Assembly: GCF_041379945.2 (NCBI RefSeq)
Contig: NZ_JBFTXJ020000010.1
Span: 1-64,000 of the forward strand
From: Aneurinibacillus sp. REN35
GTDB taxonomy: Bacteria; Bacillota; Bacilli; Aneurinibacillales; Aneurinibacillaceae
Direction: 5' to 3'
DNA length: 64,000 nucleotides
Part shown: in pieces, positions 43,270-52,173 of the stretch
How positions within the stretch are numbered: position 1 is the stretch's first letter
Layout: every line of letters starts with the position of its first letter
Position numbers and translations under genes: made by a program
The notes under the pieces: model-generated
The model's database searches: none
Told to the model about the DNA's origin: nothing
What the model saw: the letters and a program-made list of their open reading frames with translations, nothing else

Positions 43270-43283
43270 AAACATAGCACATA

Positions 43284-43330
43284 AAAAAACGAGAAGGGCA
43301 AGCGGTGAGCTTGCCCTTCTCGTTTTTTAT
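43284..43330. terminator. Bidirectional terminator
   Basis: aaaaacgagaagggcaagc with gcttgcccttctcgttttt: a 19-bp perfect stem between convergent genes. Confidence 0.9.
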
Positions 43331-43584
43331 TATGGTTCGATCTTAGCCGCTACACGTTTTTCAAGCCCGTCTAAAATATCTTTGCCTTCTTCTTTATTTA
43401 GCAAGTCAAGACGGATTAAAAACTCGACAACACGTGAGAGACCGAACATCTGTGTATCCAGTACCTCTTCGTAGAGTGGACACTTCGGCATCGTTAGGTT
43501 GCTGCGCTGTACCTCGATAAGATGCTCGATCTTGTCGGCTTCTGCCCGCAGCAGTTGCAGTGCTTGTTCCTTCATAGTATCCAT
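43330..43584 (-). CDS. ylaN: YlaN (DUF1507) iron-responsive regulator
   Basis: About 84 aa. [27 protein letters not shown] is the conserved centre of YlaN. YlaN is an iron-binding protein reported to interact with Fur and relieve Fur repression in Firmicutes; older work noted its importance for growth. Here it is convergent with a Fur-controlled siderophore-binding gene, only 60 bp from it. The start at ATG 43584 or GTG 43596 is undecided. Single-gene unit. Confidence 0.92.
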   Translation of the reverse strand: MDTMKEQALQLLRAEADKIEHLIEVQRSNLTMPKCPLYEEVLDTQMFGLSRVVEFLIRLDLLNKEEGKDILDGLEKRVAAKIEP

Positions 43585-43596
43585 ATGAATAGCCAC

Positions 43597-43994
43597 CTTC
43601 TCCTTAATTATCCTTGCAATGATTAGAAGGAAGTCTTTTTTTGCTTGTTACCTTGAGTATAGCAAAAAAGAAGACATTGTGTACTCTTTGGTGTTTTATT
43701 CCGTTTTCATCAGGCGCAGAAGGAATTGAATTGAGCATGTGGAAGAAGTATAGAAGTACTGTTCTTGTGGGAAACTAACGGAAAGGCAGATATCTAGGGT
43801 GTGTTCTTCGTTACTCGGTTTTATGCACCTAGTCCATGGGTATGTATGCATATGCCCCCAATTAGGATAGATCATGCAAGTAATCTTGGAGAAAACTTGA
43901 CTTATATTAGGGTAAGAGTATAATAAAAGTACGTTAATTATATTGATTACAAATAGATAATTAATCTAACAATAAAATGATAGGAGGATGTAGT
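43597..43994. other. Intergenic region before dps
   Basis: About 400 bp without a gene. It contains a clear promoter for dps, TTGACT (43897-43902), 16 bp, TATAAT (43919-43924). AT-rich palindromic sequence follows that could bind PerR or Fur but matches neither well. Confidence 0.55.
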
Positions 43995-44429
43995 ATGAAA
44001 AATATTTCAGAAGTATTGAATCTACAAATCGCGAACTGGACCGTGCTGTATACGAAGCTTCACAACTATCATTGGTATGTAAAAGGAAATCAATTCTTTA
44101 CACTGCATGCAAAATTCGAAGAGTTCTATACAGAAGCGTCGCTGCATATTGACGAGTTAGCTGAACGCCTGCTGGCTCTAAAGGGAGCGCCGGTTGCTAC
44201 ACTAGGCGAATCGCTTAAACTCGCATCCATTAAAGAAGCCACGAATAAAGAAGATGCGCGTGAGATGGTACAGACGCTCATCAATGACTTTGAGAAGATC
44301 AATGAAGAGTTGAAGGAAGGTATGGAGTTAGCTGATAAAGAAGGAGATGAAGTCACAGGCGATATGCTGCTTGCGATTCATTCTTCGCTCGAGAAGCACA
44401 TTTGGATGCTGACGTCCTTTCTTGGCTAA
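43995..44429 (+). CDS. dps: Dps/MrgA-family ferritin-like protein
   Basis: 144 aa. Ferroxidase residues at the dimer interface are visible in [11 protein letters not shown] (His) and [19 protein letters not shown] (Glu/Asp). The length fits Dps dodecamers, which oxidise and store iron using peroxide and shield DNA. ATG 43995 follows AGGAGG; promoter at 43897-43924. Confidence 0.95.
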   Translation: MKNISEVLNLQIANWTVLYTKLHNYHWYVKGNQFFTLHAKFEEFYTEASLHIDELAERLLALKGAPVATLGESLKLASIKEATNKEDAREMVQTLINDFEKINEELKEGMELADKEGDEVTGDMLLAIHSSLEKHIWMLTSFLG

Positions 44430-44454
44430 TACAAGATGATATAATGTGATGGAT

Positions 44455-44488
44455 AGCGGAGTATGCAGAAGCAGCTCCGCTTTTTTTA
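44455..44488 (+). terminator. Terminator of dps
   Basis: Stem agcggag/ctccgct with a T-run. Confidence 0.8.
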
Positions 44489-44652
44489 TTAAACAAATAT
44501 AGACAAGAAATTGTTGATTTACCATACAGATGAAATCATGTATGCTTTTCGTGGCTGTTCTCTTTATAACCTCCTTTGTATGGTGTTAGGAGGATTTTTA
44601 TACCTTTTCATCATCTAAGATGATACAAAAGCAAACGAAAAGCAGGTGGGGT

Positions 44653-45513
44653 ATGAGGAAGTTTGTCATCGTGACTGATTCCTGCTGCGATTTACCTAAA
44701 GAGGTCGTGGCAAAGGAATCCATTGATTATGTAAGTCTAATTGGAGTATGCAATGATGGAGAGTATCAGGACGATTTTGGTCAGACGCTTACGCACGAAT
44801 CATTCTATGAGCGCATGGCGCAAGGTGAGCAGTTTACCACATCGCAGCCATCTACACAGGATTTCTGCGAGATGTTTACTCGATATGCAAGCCAGGAAGT
44901 CGACGTTATCTATCTGGGTGTTTCCTCCGGGTTAAGCGGGACGTGCGGCGGAGCGGCAGTGGCCAAAGCGATGGTGCAGGAAGAGTATCCCGCTGCAGTA
45001 ATTCATCTCGTGGATACGCGTACCGCTTCGCTAGGACAAGGTATTCTTGTACTTGAAGCATTAGCGCTGCAGAAGTCAGGAAAGCTGGCTGATGAGATTG
45101 TTGAAGCGATTACGGAGAAGGTTAGACGATTCCGTACGTATATGACGGTCAATGACCTTGGACATCTCGTACGTGGCGGCCGCTTGACGAAGCTGCAGGC
45201 GGCCATCGGGGGATTGCTGAATGTGAAACCGATGCTGCGGTTGACGGAGGAAGGAAAGGTAGAGGTGTTGACACGGATTCGTGGACGTAAAAAAGCGTTG
45301 ACATATTTGGTTGAGCGTATTGTAGATGAGATTAAGCATGCTCAAGGGCAGGTTATTTCGATTTCGCATGGACACTGTCTTGAAGATGCATTAGAAATTA
45401 AAAGAATGGTTCTAGAACGCGTGCAGGTGAAAGATGTACTTGTACATTTTATAGGCCCGGTGGTTGGTGTATATGGCGGCGTGGGAGCGCTTGCGGTATC
45501 CTTTGCCGAATAA
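44653..45513 (+). CDS. DegV-family fatty-acid-binding protein
   Basis: 286 aa. IVTDSCCDLPKE at the N-terminus, TSQPSTQDF, YLGVSSGLSGTCGGA, RTASLGQGILVLEA and LGHLVRGGRLTK are DegV hallmarks. The family (FakB) presents fatty acids to the FakA kinase for incorporation into phospholipid. No fakA is nearby. ATG 44653 follows AGGTGGGG; the longer frame from 44620 is less likely. Confidence 0.9.
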   Translation: MRKFVIVTDSCCDLPKEVVAKESIDYVSLIGVCNDGEYQDDFGQTLTHESFYERMAQGEQFTTSQPSTQDFCEMFTRYASQEVDVIYLGVSSGLSGTCGGAAVAKAMVQEEYPAAVIHLVDTRTASLGQGILVLEALALQKSGKLADEIVEAITEKVRRFRTYMTVNDLGHLVRGGRLTKLQAAIGGLLNVKPMLRLTEEGKVEVLTRIRGRKKALTYLVERIVDEIKHAQGQVISISHGHCLEDALEIKRMVLERVQVKDVLVHFIGPVVGVYGGVGALAVSFAE

Positions 45514-45519
45514 TAATAA

Positions 45520-45562
45520 ACGCCCGGAAAACAAATGCGACTGTTTTCCGGGCTTTTTTATT
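45520..45562 (+). terminator. Terminator of the DegV gene
   Basis: gcccggaaaaca with tgttttccgggc and a T-run. Confidence 0.85.
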
Positions 45563-45589
45563 TATCACATCTTTTGTCAGCAAATATGC

Positions 45590-45694
45590 TTATTTGTGCT
45601 CCTCATGCCCTGTAGTGGCAAAGGAATACAGCAGAAAAGGAGAAGAAATCAACAATACCATAAATAAAGAAACTTCGATTGCATATACACTCAT
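45590..45694 (-). CDS. Fur-controlled 34-aa membrane peptide
   Basis: A small gene in a strong expression context. The minus strand has TTGACC (45758-45763), 17 bp, TATAAT (45735-45740), a 13/15 Fur box (45714-45728), AAGGGGTGG, then ATG 45694. The peptide (MSVYAIEVSLFMVLL then ISSPFLLYSF...) is one membrane helix with a charged tail, GHEEHK, which could bind metal. I recognise no family. Its position between dps and a metal exporter, and its promoter, point to iron stress. Confidence 0.7.
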   Translation of the reverse strand: MSVYAIEVSLFMVLLISSPFLLYSFATTGHEEHK

Positions 45695-45713
45695 CGGGTC
45701 TCCACCCCTTAAT

Positions 45714-45763
45714 TGAAAATAATTATTATCTTCAATTATAAAGTGACCGTTCATTCAGGTCAA
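45714..45763 (-). promoter_or_regulatory. Promoter with Fur box for the 34-aa peptide
   Basis: TTGACC-17-TATAAT on the minus strand. TGAAAAT-A-ATTATTA at 45714-45728 differs at two positions from the 7-1-7 Fur consensus and lies directly after the -10 box. Confidence 0.75.
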
Positions 45764-45898
45764 TAAAAATCCGCCTATTTTTAACTTTTTACTTCCCAAT
45801 GGAGCTGGAGAGGATTATAATATGTATATGTAGTTTTCCCTTAGGCAAAAAAATTAGCCTTGAACAAAAATGAAAATCATTCTTAATTAGATGACGAT

Positions 45899-45969
45899 AT
45901 GCTGCTGTCCTTACCGGACAGCAGCATTCGTGCTTTCTATAGTAAAAATGAGAGTTATTATCATAATCA
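45899..45969 (+). promoter_or_regulatory. Leader hairpin and Fur/PerR-like site before the metal ATPase
   Basis: A perfect GC-rich hairpin (tgctgctgtcc/ggacagcagca, 45899-45926) without T-run is followed by TTATTAT-C-ATAATCA (45955-45969), which resembles Fur-family operators. A further Fur-like TGAAAATCATTCTTA lies upstream at about 45868. Regulation by PerR or Fur is likely but unproven. Confidence 0.55.
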
Positions 45970-45983
45970 AGAGGTGAGCAAAA

Positions 45984-47915
45984 ATGAATGAAGCGAAGTC
46001 TACGGATACAAAGCTGTTGTCGGTGCAGCATGAAAGCGGACAGATGAAGTGGAAGCAGACGCTTACGCGGCATGGAGAAGGGATTGCGGCCATAGCATGT
46101 GGTGTATTAACCTTTGGTGCGTGGATGGCGCAAGCAAATGAAGTCGCTTTGTCTTTTACACTGTATCTGCTCGCTTACTGTATCGGGGGATATGTAAAAG
46201 CCAAAGAAGGGTTGCTTACCCTCGTTAAAGAAAGGGAGCTTGATGTCAACCTGCTCATGCTTTTGGCCGCGATTGGGGCAGCGAGCATCGGATATTGGTT
46301 TGAAGGAGCGGTTCTTATCTTTATTTTTGCTTTGAGCGGTGCGTTGGAGAGTTATACGATGGAGCGCAGCTATCGGGATATTGCCTCCTTGATGGATTTA
46401 AAGCCCGAGACGGCTCTATTGTATAAAGACGGGGAAGAGAAGCGGGTGCGTATCGAAGAGCTTACGGTAGGAGATCGTGTGATTGTCAAGCCGGGAGAGC
46501 GCATTCCCGCTGATGGTGTGATTCAGGAAGGCGCTTCGTCCATTAACCAAGCATCAATCACAGGTGAATCCATTCCGGTGGAGAAAGAAGCAGGGAACGG
46601 GGTATTTGCAGGGACATTGAACGGAGAAGGATCATTACTTATTGAAGTGACAAGTGAAAGTGAAGCAAGCTTGTTTTCAAAGATTATACGGCTTGTACAG
46701 GATGCCCAGAGTGAAATGCCACCCTCGCAGCAGTTCATCGAACGTTTCGAAGGCGGATACGCCAAAACCATTATCGGTATTACATTGTTGCTGATGACAA
46801 TTCCGCATTATGCATTAGGCTGGACATGGGAAGAGACGCTGTATCGGGCTATGGTATTTCTTGTAGTAGCTTCGCCGTGTGCATTGGTTGCCTCTATTAT
46901 GCCTGCGATGCTGTCAGCCATCTCCAGCAGTGCTCGTAAAGGTCTGCTCTTTAAGGGGGGAGCCCATCTAGAAAATCTGGCGGGGATTCAAGTCATCGCT
47001 TTTGATAAAACCGGCACCCTGACATCTGGGCGTCCCGAGGTTACGGATATTGTTTCCCTTCAGCCATCATATAGTGAAGAAGAGCTATTATGGATCGCAG
47101 GCTCCATTGAAAGCCTGTCTGAACATCCAATTGGGAAAGCGATAGAGGAACGCGCTCGGCAAGCAGGAAAACCGTTGCAAAAGCCGAAGCACTTAAAGGC
47201 TGTAACAGGGTTTGGCGTAGTGGCAGAATTCGAAGGACAGATGTGGAAGATAGGAAAGGAAGCATTTATAGATGCTGACGCGTGTATAGAGGCAGCAAAG
47301 AAGGCGGCGCAGCTTGAGCGCGCAGGCAAGACCGTTATCTTTATACAGAACGAGCAGGGGATTGCAGGGATGCTGGCAATGCAGGATACGCTTCGTCCTG
47401 AAGCGGTGGAGACGATCGCACAGTTAAAGGCATTGGGCATTATGTCGGTGATGCTAACCGGAGATAATCGTCAGACTGCACAGGCTATTGCTCTAGAAGC
47501 GGGCGTTGATGAAGTGTATGCAGAGCTTCTGCCAGAGCAAAAGCTTGCGAGCATCCGAGAGCTGACACAGCGTTACGGCAAGGTAGCCATGATCGGCGAC
47601 GGAGTCAATGATACGCCAGCACTCGCTGCTGCATCAGTTGGTATTGCTATGGGAAGTGCGGGCAGTGATGCGGCGCTGGAGACGGCAGATCTCGTTTTAA
47701 TGAACGATGACTTACAGAAGATTCCACTAGCTATTCGTCTAGGTAAAAAGGCCGGCCGCATTATAAAGCAGAATATCGTCTTTTCTCTTAGCGTGATACT
47801 TTTATTAATTCTCTCTAATTTCACCCAATCACTTACACTTCCGCTCGGTGTGATCGGGCATGAGGGAAGCACGATTCTCGTTATTTTAAACGGATTACGG
47901 CTTTTGAAGGGATAA
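45984..47915 (+). CDS. P1B-4-type metal-exporting ATPase (PfeT/ZosA-like)
   Basis: 643 aa. Membrane helices, actuator ITGES, and the metal-site SPC in VVASPCALVAS. Phosphorylation site DKTGTLTSG, nucleotide-binding SEHPIGKAI and hinge GDGVNDTPAL follow, with HEGST in the last helices. SPC plus HEGxT define the P1B-4 group, which exports Fe(II)/Co(II). In B. subtilis the member PfeT (ZosA) is under PerR and prevents iron poisoning. No N-terminal heavy-metal-associated domain, as expected. Neighbours (dps, ferritin, Fur-box genes) support an iron role. Starts after GAGGTGAG. Confidence 0.92.
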   Translation: MNEAKSTDTKLLSVQHESGQMKWKQTLTRHGEGIAAIACGVLTFGAWMAQANEVALSFTLYLLAYCIGGYVKAKEGLLTLVKERELDVNLLMLLAAIGAASIGYWFEGAVLIFIFALSGALESYTMERSYRDIASLMDLKPETALLYKDGEEKRVRIEELTVGDRVIVKPGERIPADGVIQEGASSINQASITGESIPVEKEAGNGVFAGTLNGEGSLLIEVTSESEASLFSKIIRLVQDAQSEMPPSQQFIERFEGGYAKTIIGITLLLMTIPHYALGWTWEETLYRAMVFLVVASPCALVASIMPAMLSAISSSARKGLLFKGGAHLENLAGIQVIAFDKTGTLTSGRPEVTDIVSLQPSYSEEELLWIAGSIESLSEHPIGKAIEERARQAGKPLQKPKHLKAVTGFGVVAEFEGQMWKIGKEAFIDADACIEAAKKAAQLERAGKTVIFIQNEQGIAGMLAMQDTLRPEAVETIAQLKALGIMSVMLTGDNRQTAQAIALEAGVDEVYAELLPEQKLASIRELTQRYGKVAMIGDGVNDTPALAAASVGIAMGSAGSDAALETADLVLMNDDLQKIPLAIRLGKKAGRIIKQNIVFSLSVILLLILSNFTQSLTLPLGVIGHEGSTILVILNGLRLLKG

Positions 47916-47921
47916 GGAAAA

Positions 47922-47957
47922 AAGGAGCTCTGTCCGAGATCGGACGGCTCCTTTTTG
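47922..47957. terminator. Bidirectional terminator
   Basis: aaaaggagc..gtccga with tcggac..gctccttttt between the convergent ATPase and kinase genes. Confidence 0.8.
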
Positions 47958-47967
47958 TTGTGCTTAT

Positions 47968-49275
47968 CTAAGCTGTAACTGTGGAAGAAAGGCAAGAGGA
48001 TACAGGTAAAATAATATCGAAGGTTGTGCCAACACCCGGTTCGCTGTAGACTTCAATTTCGCCGTGGTGATTTTTAATTATATTATAGCTGACCATCAGG
48101 CCTAAGCCGGTGCCTTTTTCCTTTGTTGTATAAAAAGGTTCACCGAGCTTGTTTATTTTTTCAGGAGAGATGCCGATGCCCTGATCGGAAAAGCGGATCA
48201 TAATATGATCCTGTGTTTTATGCAGCACCCGTACATGAATCTCTCCGCCGTCAGGCATCGCTTCCAATGCGTTTTTTAAGATATTAATACATACTTGTTT
48301 TAGCTGGTTCGCTTCGCAATCAACGAGCGGCAGATCAGGATCATAGCTTGGAATGATTCGAGTTTTCTTCATAATTGCCTGCGTTTCAAATAAGATGATC
48401 GTGTGCTGTATAATCTCTTGCAAGGAATTTTTTTTGAACTGTACATGCTGCGGCTTCGCAAGCATGAGAAAGTCGCCAATGATTGTTTCGATCCGGTCTA
48501 CTTCGGACAGCATAATATTCGAATAGGGACACCGCTTATCATTTCCCTCGTTGACAAGTTGAATGAATCCCTTCAAAACGGTAAGTGGGTTGCGAATTTC
48601 ATGTGCGACTCCGGCGGCCAGACTTCCAGCGATGGAGAGCGTATCGGCTTTACGCAGCGCATCCTCTGTTTTTTTCTTATCTGTAATGTCGCGAATAACG
48701 GCCATGACCGCAGCTTGATGATTGTATTGGATAGAGGTAGCTGCGATGTCGACATCAATGATAGTGCCATCTTTGCAAATAATCTTCTCTTCAATTGGTT
48801 CTAAATCGCACTGTCCCTCATGCATACTCTGAATGCGCTGCTTCACTACTTCATGGTAATCAGGATGTACATGATCGAAGAGGGAGGTTCCCACCAGCTC
48901 TTGTGCCTCATAACCAAGCATACGCGCTCCTGATTGATTCACAAAAAGACACTTGCTTTGCTGATGAACAATAATGATATCGGGAGAGAGCTCCACGAGT
49001 CGCCGATATAGCTGCTCGCTTTCACGTAATTGGCTTTCTTTTTCTTCTAACGCCTGCTTTGAGAGTTGGATGGATGTCAGAGCACGACGGATGACAAAAT
49101 AGAGTATACATCCGGTGAGCAGGGTAAATACAATCGCTTTTGTGAAATGCATCCAGAATACGATAGATGGCTGTTGCAGTATATTCACGACGATTGTGTC
49201 AGATAACATAAGATACATTGTAGAAAATAAGACATAAAGAAGTGGGATTCTATATGGTTTAAAATTGGACGTCAT
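47968..49275 (-). CDS. PAS sensor histidine kinase, sporulation-kinase type
   Basis: About 435 aa. Two N-terminal membrane helices, a PAS domain (about 85-205, LVELSPDIIIVHQQSKCLFVN), HisKA with GVAHEIRNPLTVLKGFIQL, and HATPase motifs ILKNALEAMP, FSDQGIGIS, KEKGTGLGLMVSYNII. Orphan, and close in its catalytic half to the kinase at 37886 and to KinA/KinE-like phosphorelay kinases. ATG 49275 follows CGGAGG. Confidence 0.9.
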   Translation of the reverse strand: MTSNFKPYRIPLLYVLFSTMYLMLSDTIVVNILQQPSIVFWMHFTKAIVFTLLTGCILYFVIRRALTSIQLSKQALEEKESQLRESEQLYRRLVELSPDIIIVHQQSKCLFVNQSGARMLGYEAQELVGTSLFDHVHPDYHEVVKQRIQSMHEGQCDLEPIEEKIICKDGTIIDVDIAATSIQYNHQAAVMAVIRDITDKKKTEDALRKADTLSIAGSLAAGVAHEIRNPLTVLKGFIQLVNEGNDKRCPYSNIMLSEVDRIETIIGDFLMLAKPQHVQFKKNSLQEIIQHTIILFETQAIMKKTRIIPSYDPDLPLVDCEANQLKQVCINILKNALEAMPDGGEIHVRVLHKTQDHIMIRFSDQGIGISPEKINKLGEPFYTTKEKGTGLGLMVSYNIIKNHHGEIEVYSEPGVGTTFDIILPVSSCLSSTVTA

Positions 49276-49658
49276 CCTTATTCCTCCGTCTTTTGAACTT
49301 GTTCTTTTCAATATTACTATATAGATAGTTTTTATTAGAGTTAAAGTTAGAAAAAGTTTTTTGTATTCATTAGTAAGTGTCGATGAGAAAGATTATAAAG
49401 GAAACATCTCTGTCATATATAAAGGGAGAATTCATAGCGGTGTCAAATGGCTGTGTCGGGTACATGCGAGTGTATTTAGATTGAATTGATAGGAAAGGAT
49501 GTACGATAAACCGTTCTGGAAGGTTTGAGAGCCTGCTTGACCGCAGGCTGGCCTGGCTAGATGGAGAAAAGATACGAGAAGAGGAAGCTTATTGAACAGG
49601 TTGTGATGTAAAAGGTTGTTAGAACGATGTAAAAAATATGCATTACTGGCTGCGCTAG
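49276..49658. other. Intergenic region, no gene seen
   Basis: About 380 bp. Contains the promoter region of the kinase (minus strand) and a GC-rich hairpin (agcctgcttgaccgcaggct) near 49529. No reading frame with start signals was found. Confidence 0.4.
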
Positions 49659-50138
49659 CTATGATTTTTTATACGTAAGAAAATAATAATCGTATGGATT
49701 AGCTTCGTCCTTGATTCCTTTTTGTTTGGAGACGAGTTTCCATTCTTCCATAGTAATCTCAGGGAAGTACACATCACCAGGAAAGCTGGCATTAATAATA
49801 GTAAGGTGGAGCGTATCCACATACGGAAGAAACAGGCGCACAATTTGTGCACCGCCAATTACATCTATGGGCTCGTTAGAAAAACGTTGCAGCACATCCT
49901 CTACTGTGTGCATAACTAGGCAGCCATCCGCCTGATAAGCTGGGTTCTTTGTAAGGATGACATTGGTTCGTCCGGGCAGAGGACGTCCGATAGCCTCGAA
50001 CGTTTTTCTGCCCATGACGATGACATGCCCCATAGTAATATTTTTAAAATGCGTAAGGTCCGCCGGCAAATGCCAGGGAAGCTGATTATCCCTGCCAATA
50101 ACCCGTTCCTTATCCATAGCGACTACGATGGAAATCAT
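49659..50138 (-). CDS. dfrA: Dihydrofolate reductase
   Basis: 159 aa, normal for chromosomal DHFR. ISIVVAMDKERVIGRDNQLPWHLPADLTHFK, GRKTFEAIGRPLPGRTNVILT and IDVIGGAQIVRLFLPYVDTLHLT are diagnostic. It reduces dihydrofolate with NADPH. The start is ATG 50138 after AAGGAG; the longer frame to 50246 runs into the preceding gene. thyA, its usual neighbour, is not adjacent. Confidence 0.95.
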   Translation of the reverse strand: MISIVVAMDKERVIGRDNQLPWHLPADLTHFKNITMGHVIVMGRKTFEAIGRPLPGRTNVILTKNPAYQADGCLVMHTVEDVLQRFSNEPIDVIGGAQIVRLFLPYVDTLHLTIINASFPGDVYFPEITMEEWKLVSKQKGIKDEANPYDYYFLTYKKS

Positions 50139-50160
50139 AACAGAACTCCTTACATCGGAA

Positions 50161-51315
50161 TTATTTGCTAGGAACAAGCGGTTTTTTTGTATCGCTCCAG
50201 CGCCATTCTTCAAAAATCTTCGCAATGCGCGGCGAGATGCCGTCACCGTATTCTACAGGATATTGGATTTGTACGATAAAATACTGCCCGGCATGCTTGC
50301 CAAGCAGCAGGCGGTGGTTCTGTCCGTCTTTTGTGTACATATACGCTTTCTCTGCCCAAGACACATCCGTAGTGCTTTGTTGTTGTGTCTCTTTGTACCC
50401 GTATGATTGGATTAATGACAAGACCTTTTGTTCTGTCTGCATATGTGCGGCAGGAAAATATACATGCATGAATGCTTTGTCGTTGCGGAATCCGCCGAAG
50501 TTGGCAATAAAGCGTGCGGCACCGCCTTCATCGGAACTCATTGTTTCAGCAATCATATCTGTTGGATAATACGTATAAAATGGCACGTTTTGTTTCTGAA
50601 ATAAGGCAAGCGTGATTTTCTGTGGCATGCCTTCGATCATGATGGAGCTGTCTTTTGTTTTAGGCAGGTGCTGCTCCTGCTCACCCGGCAGGGGAGGCAG
50701 AAGTGCGGGATCGGATGGAGCAACCGGCCGCGGCTTTAATTCCGTGAGCCCGCGCTCTTTTGCAGTTCGTAACATCTGCAGTGCTTCAGCACGTGTGAGC
50801 AGATCTTGCCCGCGATAAGATTCAATACTAATGACGCCAGGGATTTTCCCTTGTGCCATTTTCTTTCCAAGCACATAACGAATCGCATTGTTGTTTGTAT
50901 AGTGTACCCCGTTAGCCGCTGCAAGCAGCTCCGCTACTTTCGTCCGGGTAAGCTTGGTTTGGCGTGCTTGCGTATGCTGAAGACCTGCAAGCGGGTAGCT
51001 GAGAGCTTGGGCGTGTTTATAATGAGGATCAGCCCAATGAGTTCCTTCCGTACCCAGGTCTGCTATATACAAACCAATAAGCATGGAGAGGAATTCGGCT
51101 TCTGTAACCGGATGATCCGGTTTAAATGTACCGTCCTTGTATCCGGAAATCACATGCTCCTCGACTCCCCACGCAATGGTACCGCTCTTCTGCGCCCAAT
51201 GCGTAGAGGGGATGTCTGTAAAGCTTGGTGTCTTAGCCGACACATCTCCTCCGGTAAGTAGTGCAGCGGCAATCACTGTAGAAGCGGCAGTACGTATAAA
51301 CATATGATTCTTCAT
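50161..51315 (-). CDS. Secreted S-layer homology (SLH) domain protein
   Basis: 384 aa. Signal peptide (AASTVIAAALLTGG, cleavage near VSA). SLH repeats follow: SFTDIPSTHWAQKSGTIAWGVEEHVISGYKDGTFKPDHPVTEAEFLSML, a second ending in TKLTRTKVAELLAAANG, and a third ending LLTRAEALQMLRTA. SLH domains anchor proteins to pyruvylated cell-wall polymers. The C-terminal half (about 235-384) is an unrecognised domain after a Pro-rich linker. Confidence 0.9.
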   Translation of the reverse strand: MKNHMFIRTAASTVIAAALLTGGDVSAKTPSFTDIPSTHWAQKSGTIAWGVEEHVISGYKDGTFKPDHPVTEAEFLSMLIGLYIADLGTEGTHWADPHYKHAQALSYPLAGLQHTQARQTKLTRTKVAELLAAANGVHYTNNNAIRYVLGKKMAQGKIPGVISIESYRGQDLLTRAEALQMLRTAKERGLTELKPRPVAPSDPALLPPLPGEQEQHLPKTKDSSIMIEGMPQKITLALFQKQNVPFYTYYPTDMIAETMSSDEGGAARFIANFGGFRNDKAFMHVYFPAAHMQTEQKVLSLIQSYGYKETQQQSTTDVSWAEKAYMYTKDGQNHRLLLGKHAGQYFIVQIQYPVEYGDGISPRIAKIFEEWRWSDTKKPLVPSK

Positions 51316-51422
51316 GTGCAGTCCCCTTCCTATAAGGTTCTTCTTGTTATTTTAGACGAAGATAGAAGAAGCAAGGTTCTTCATTGGAAGGGAAACAAAA
51401 CTTTATACCTACTGCCTTTCCG

Positions 51423-52022
51423 CTATGCAGCAGGTTTGCTGCGCAAGCGTACAATGATCCACAGGAATGCGCTCATACCGAGAACGACACCAAGCGCAAG
51501 CAGGCCGTAATCATGAACAGCAACGCCAATTTTATCAATATGATGCCCGAATGTTCGGCCAACAACAAAGAATAAAAGCGTCCAAAAAAAACCCATCGTA
51601 TAGGAGAACAATGCGTATCGCGCATATGACATGCGTCCGATGCCCACAAGATAAGGAACCAGATGACGAACGATCGGGAAGGCGTAGCTGATACATAAGG
51701 AATACGAGCCGTATTTGTTAATTAAATCATAGGATTTGGTCAAATATTTATCGATATTTTTTTTCTTCTTTAGTTTATTTAATACAGGCGGCCCCATGAT
51801 GCGTCCAAGTCCGTAGCCAATGGATAAGCCAGAGACGACACCTAAGTATGTAACCAAAAATGCAGGCACAGGTTCAAGCAACTGTAAGGACGTGACGAAT
51901 CCGCCGGTCATAACGACAACTTCATCCGGAATCGGCATGCCGACAATGCCCAGCCATAAACAAAAAAACAGAGCGATATATCCATATTGTCCAATAAGTG
52001 AAATCAGTGTATCGACGCTCAT
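51423..52022 (-). CDS. DedA-family membrane protein
   Basis: About 199 aa, about five hydrophobic segments. LGIVGMPIPDEVVVMTGGF and SYAFPIVRHLVPYLVGIGRMSYARY contain the acidic and basic residues conserved in DedA/VTT proteins. They act in phospholipid flipping (undecaprenyl-phosphate or phosphatidylethanolamine) and membrane homeostasis. ATG 52022 follows GGGGGA. Confidence 0.92.
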   Translation of the reverse strand: MSVDTLISLIGQYGYIALFFCLWLGIVGMPIPDEVVVMTGGFVTSLQLLEPVPAFLVTYLGVVSGLSIGYGLGRIMGPPVLNKLKKKKNIDKYLTKSYDLINKYGSYSLCISYAFPIVRHLVPYLVGIGRMSYARYALFSYTMGFFWTLLFFVVGRTFGHHIDKIGVAVHDYGLLALGVVLGMSAFLWIIVRLRSKPAA

Positions 52023-52173
52023 ACAATCCCCCAATGGATTTTACTTTTTCCCCATTATAAGTACTTTTGCACAAGATTGAAAGTTTGCCGACAAATTCCT
52101 GGCGTAAGCCACAAAGCGGCAGAAATATGCTACTATGGAAAGAGTTTTTTGTAAAGAAGAGGGAGAGATAGCT

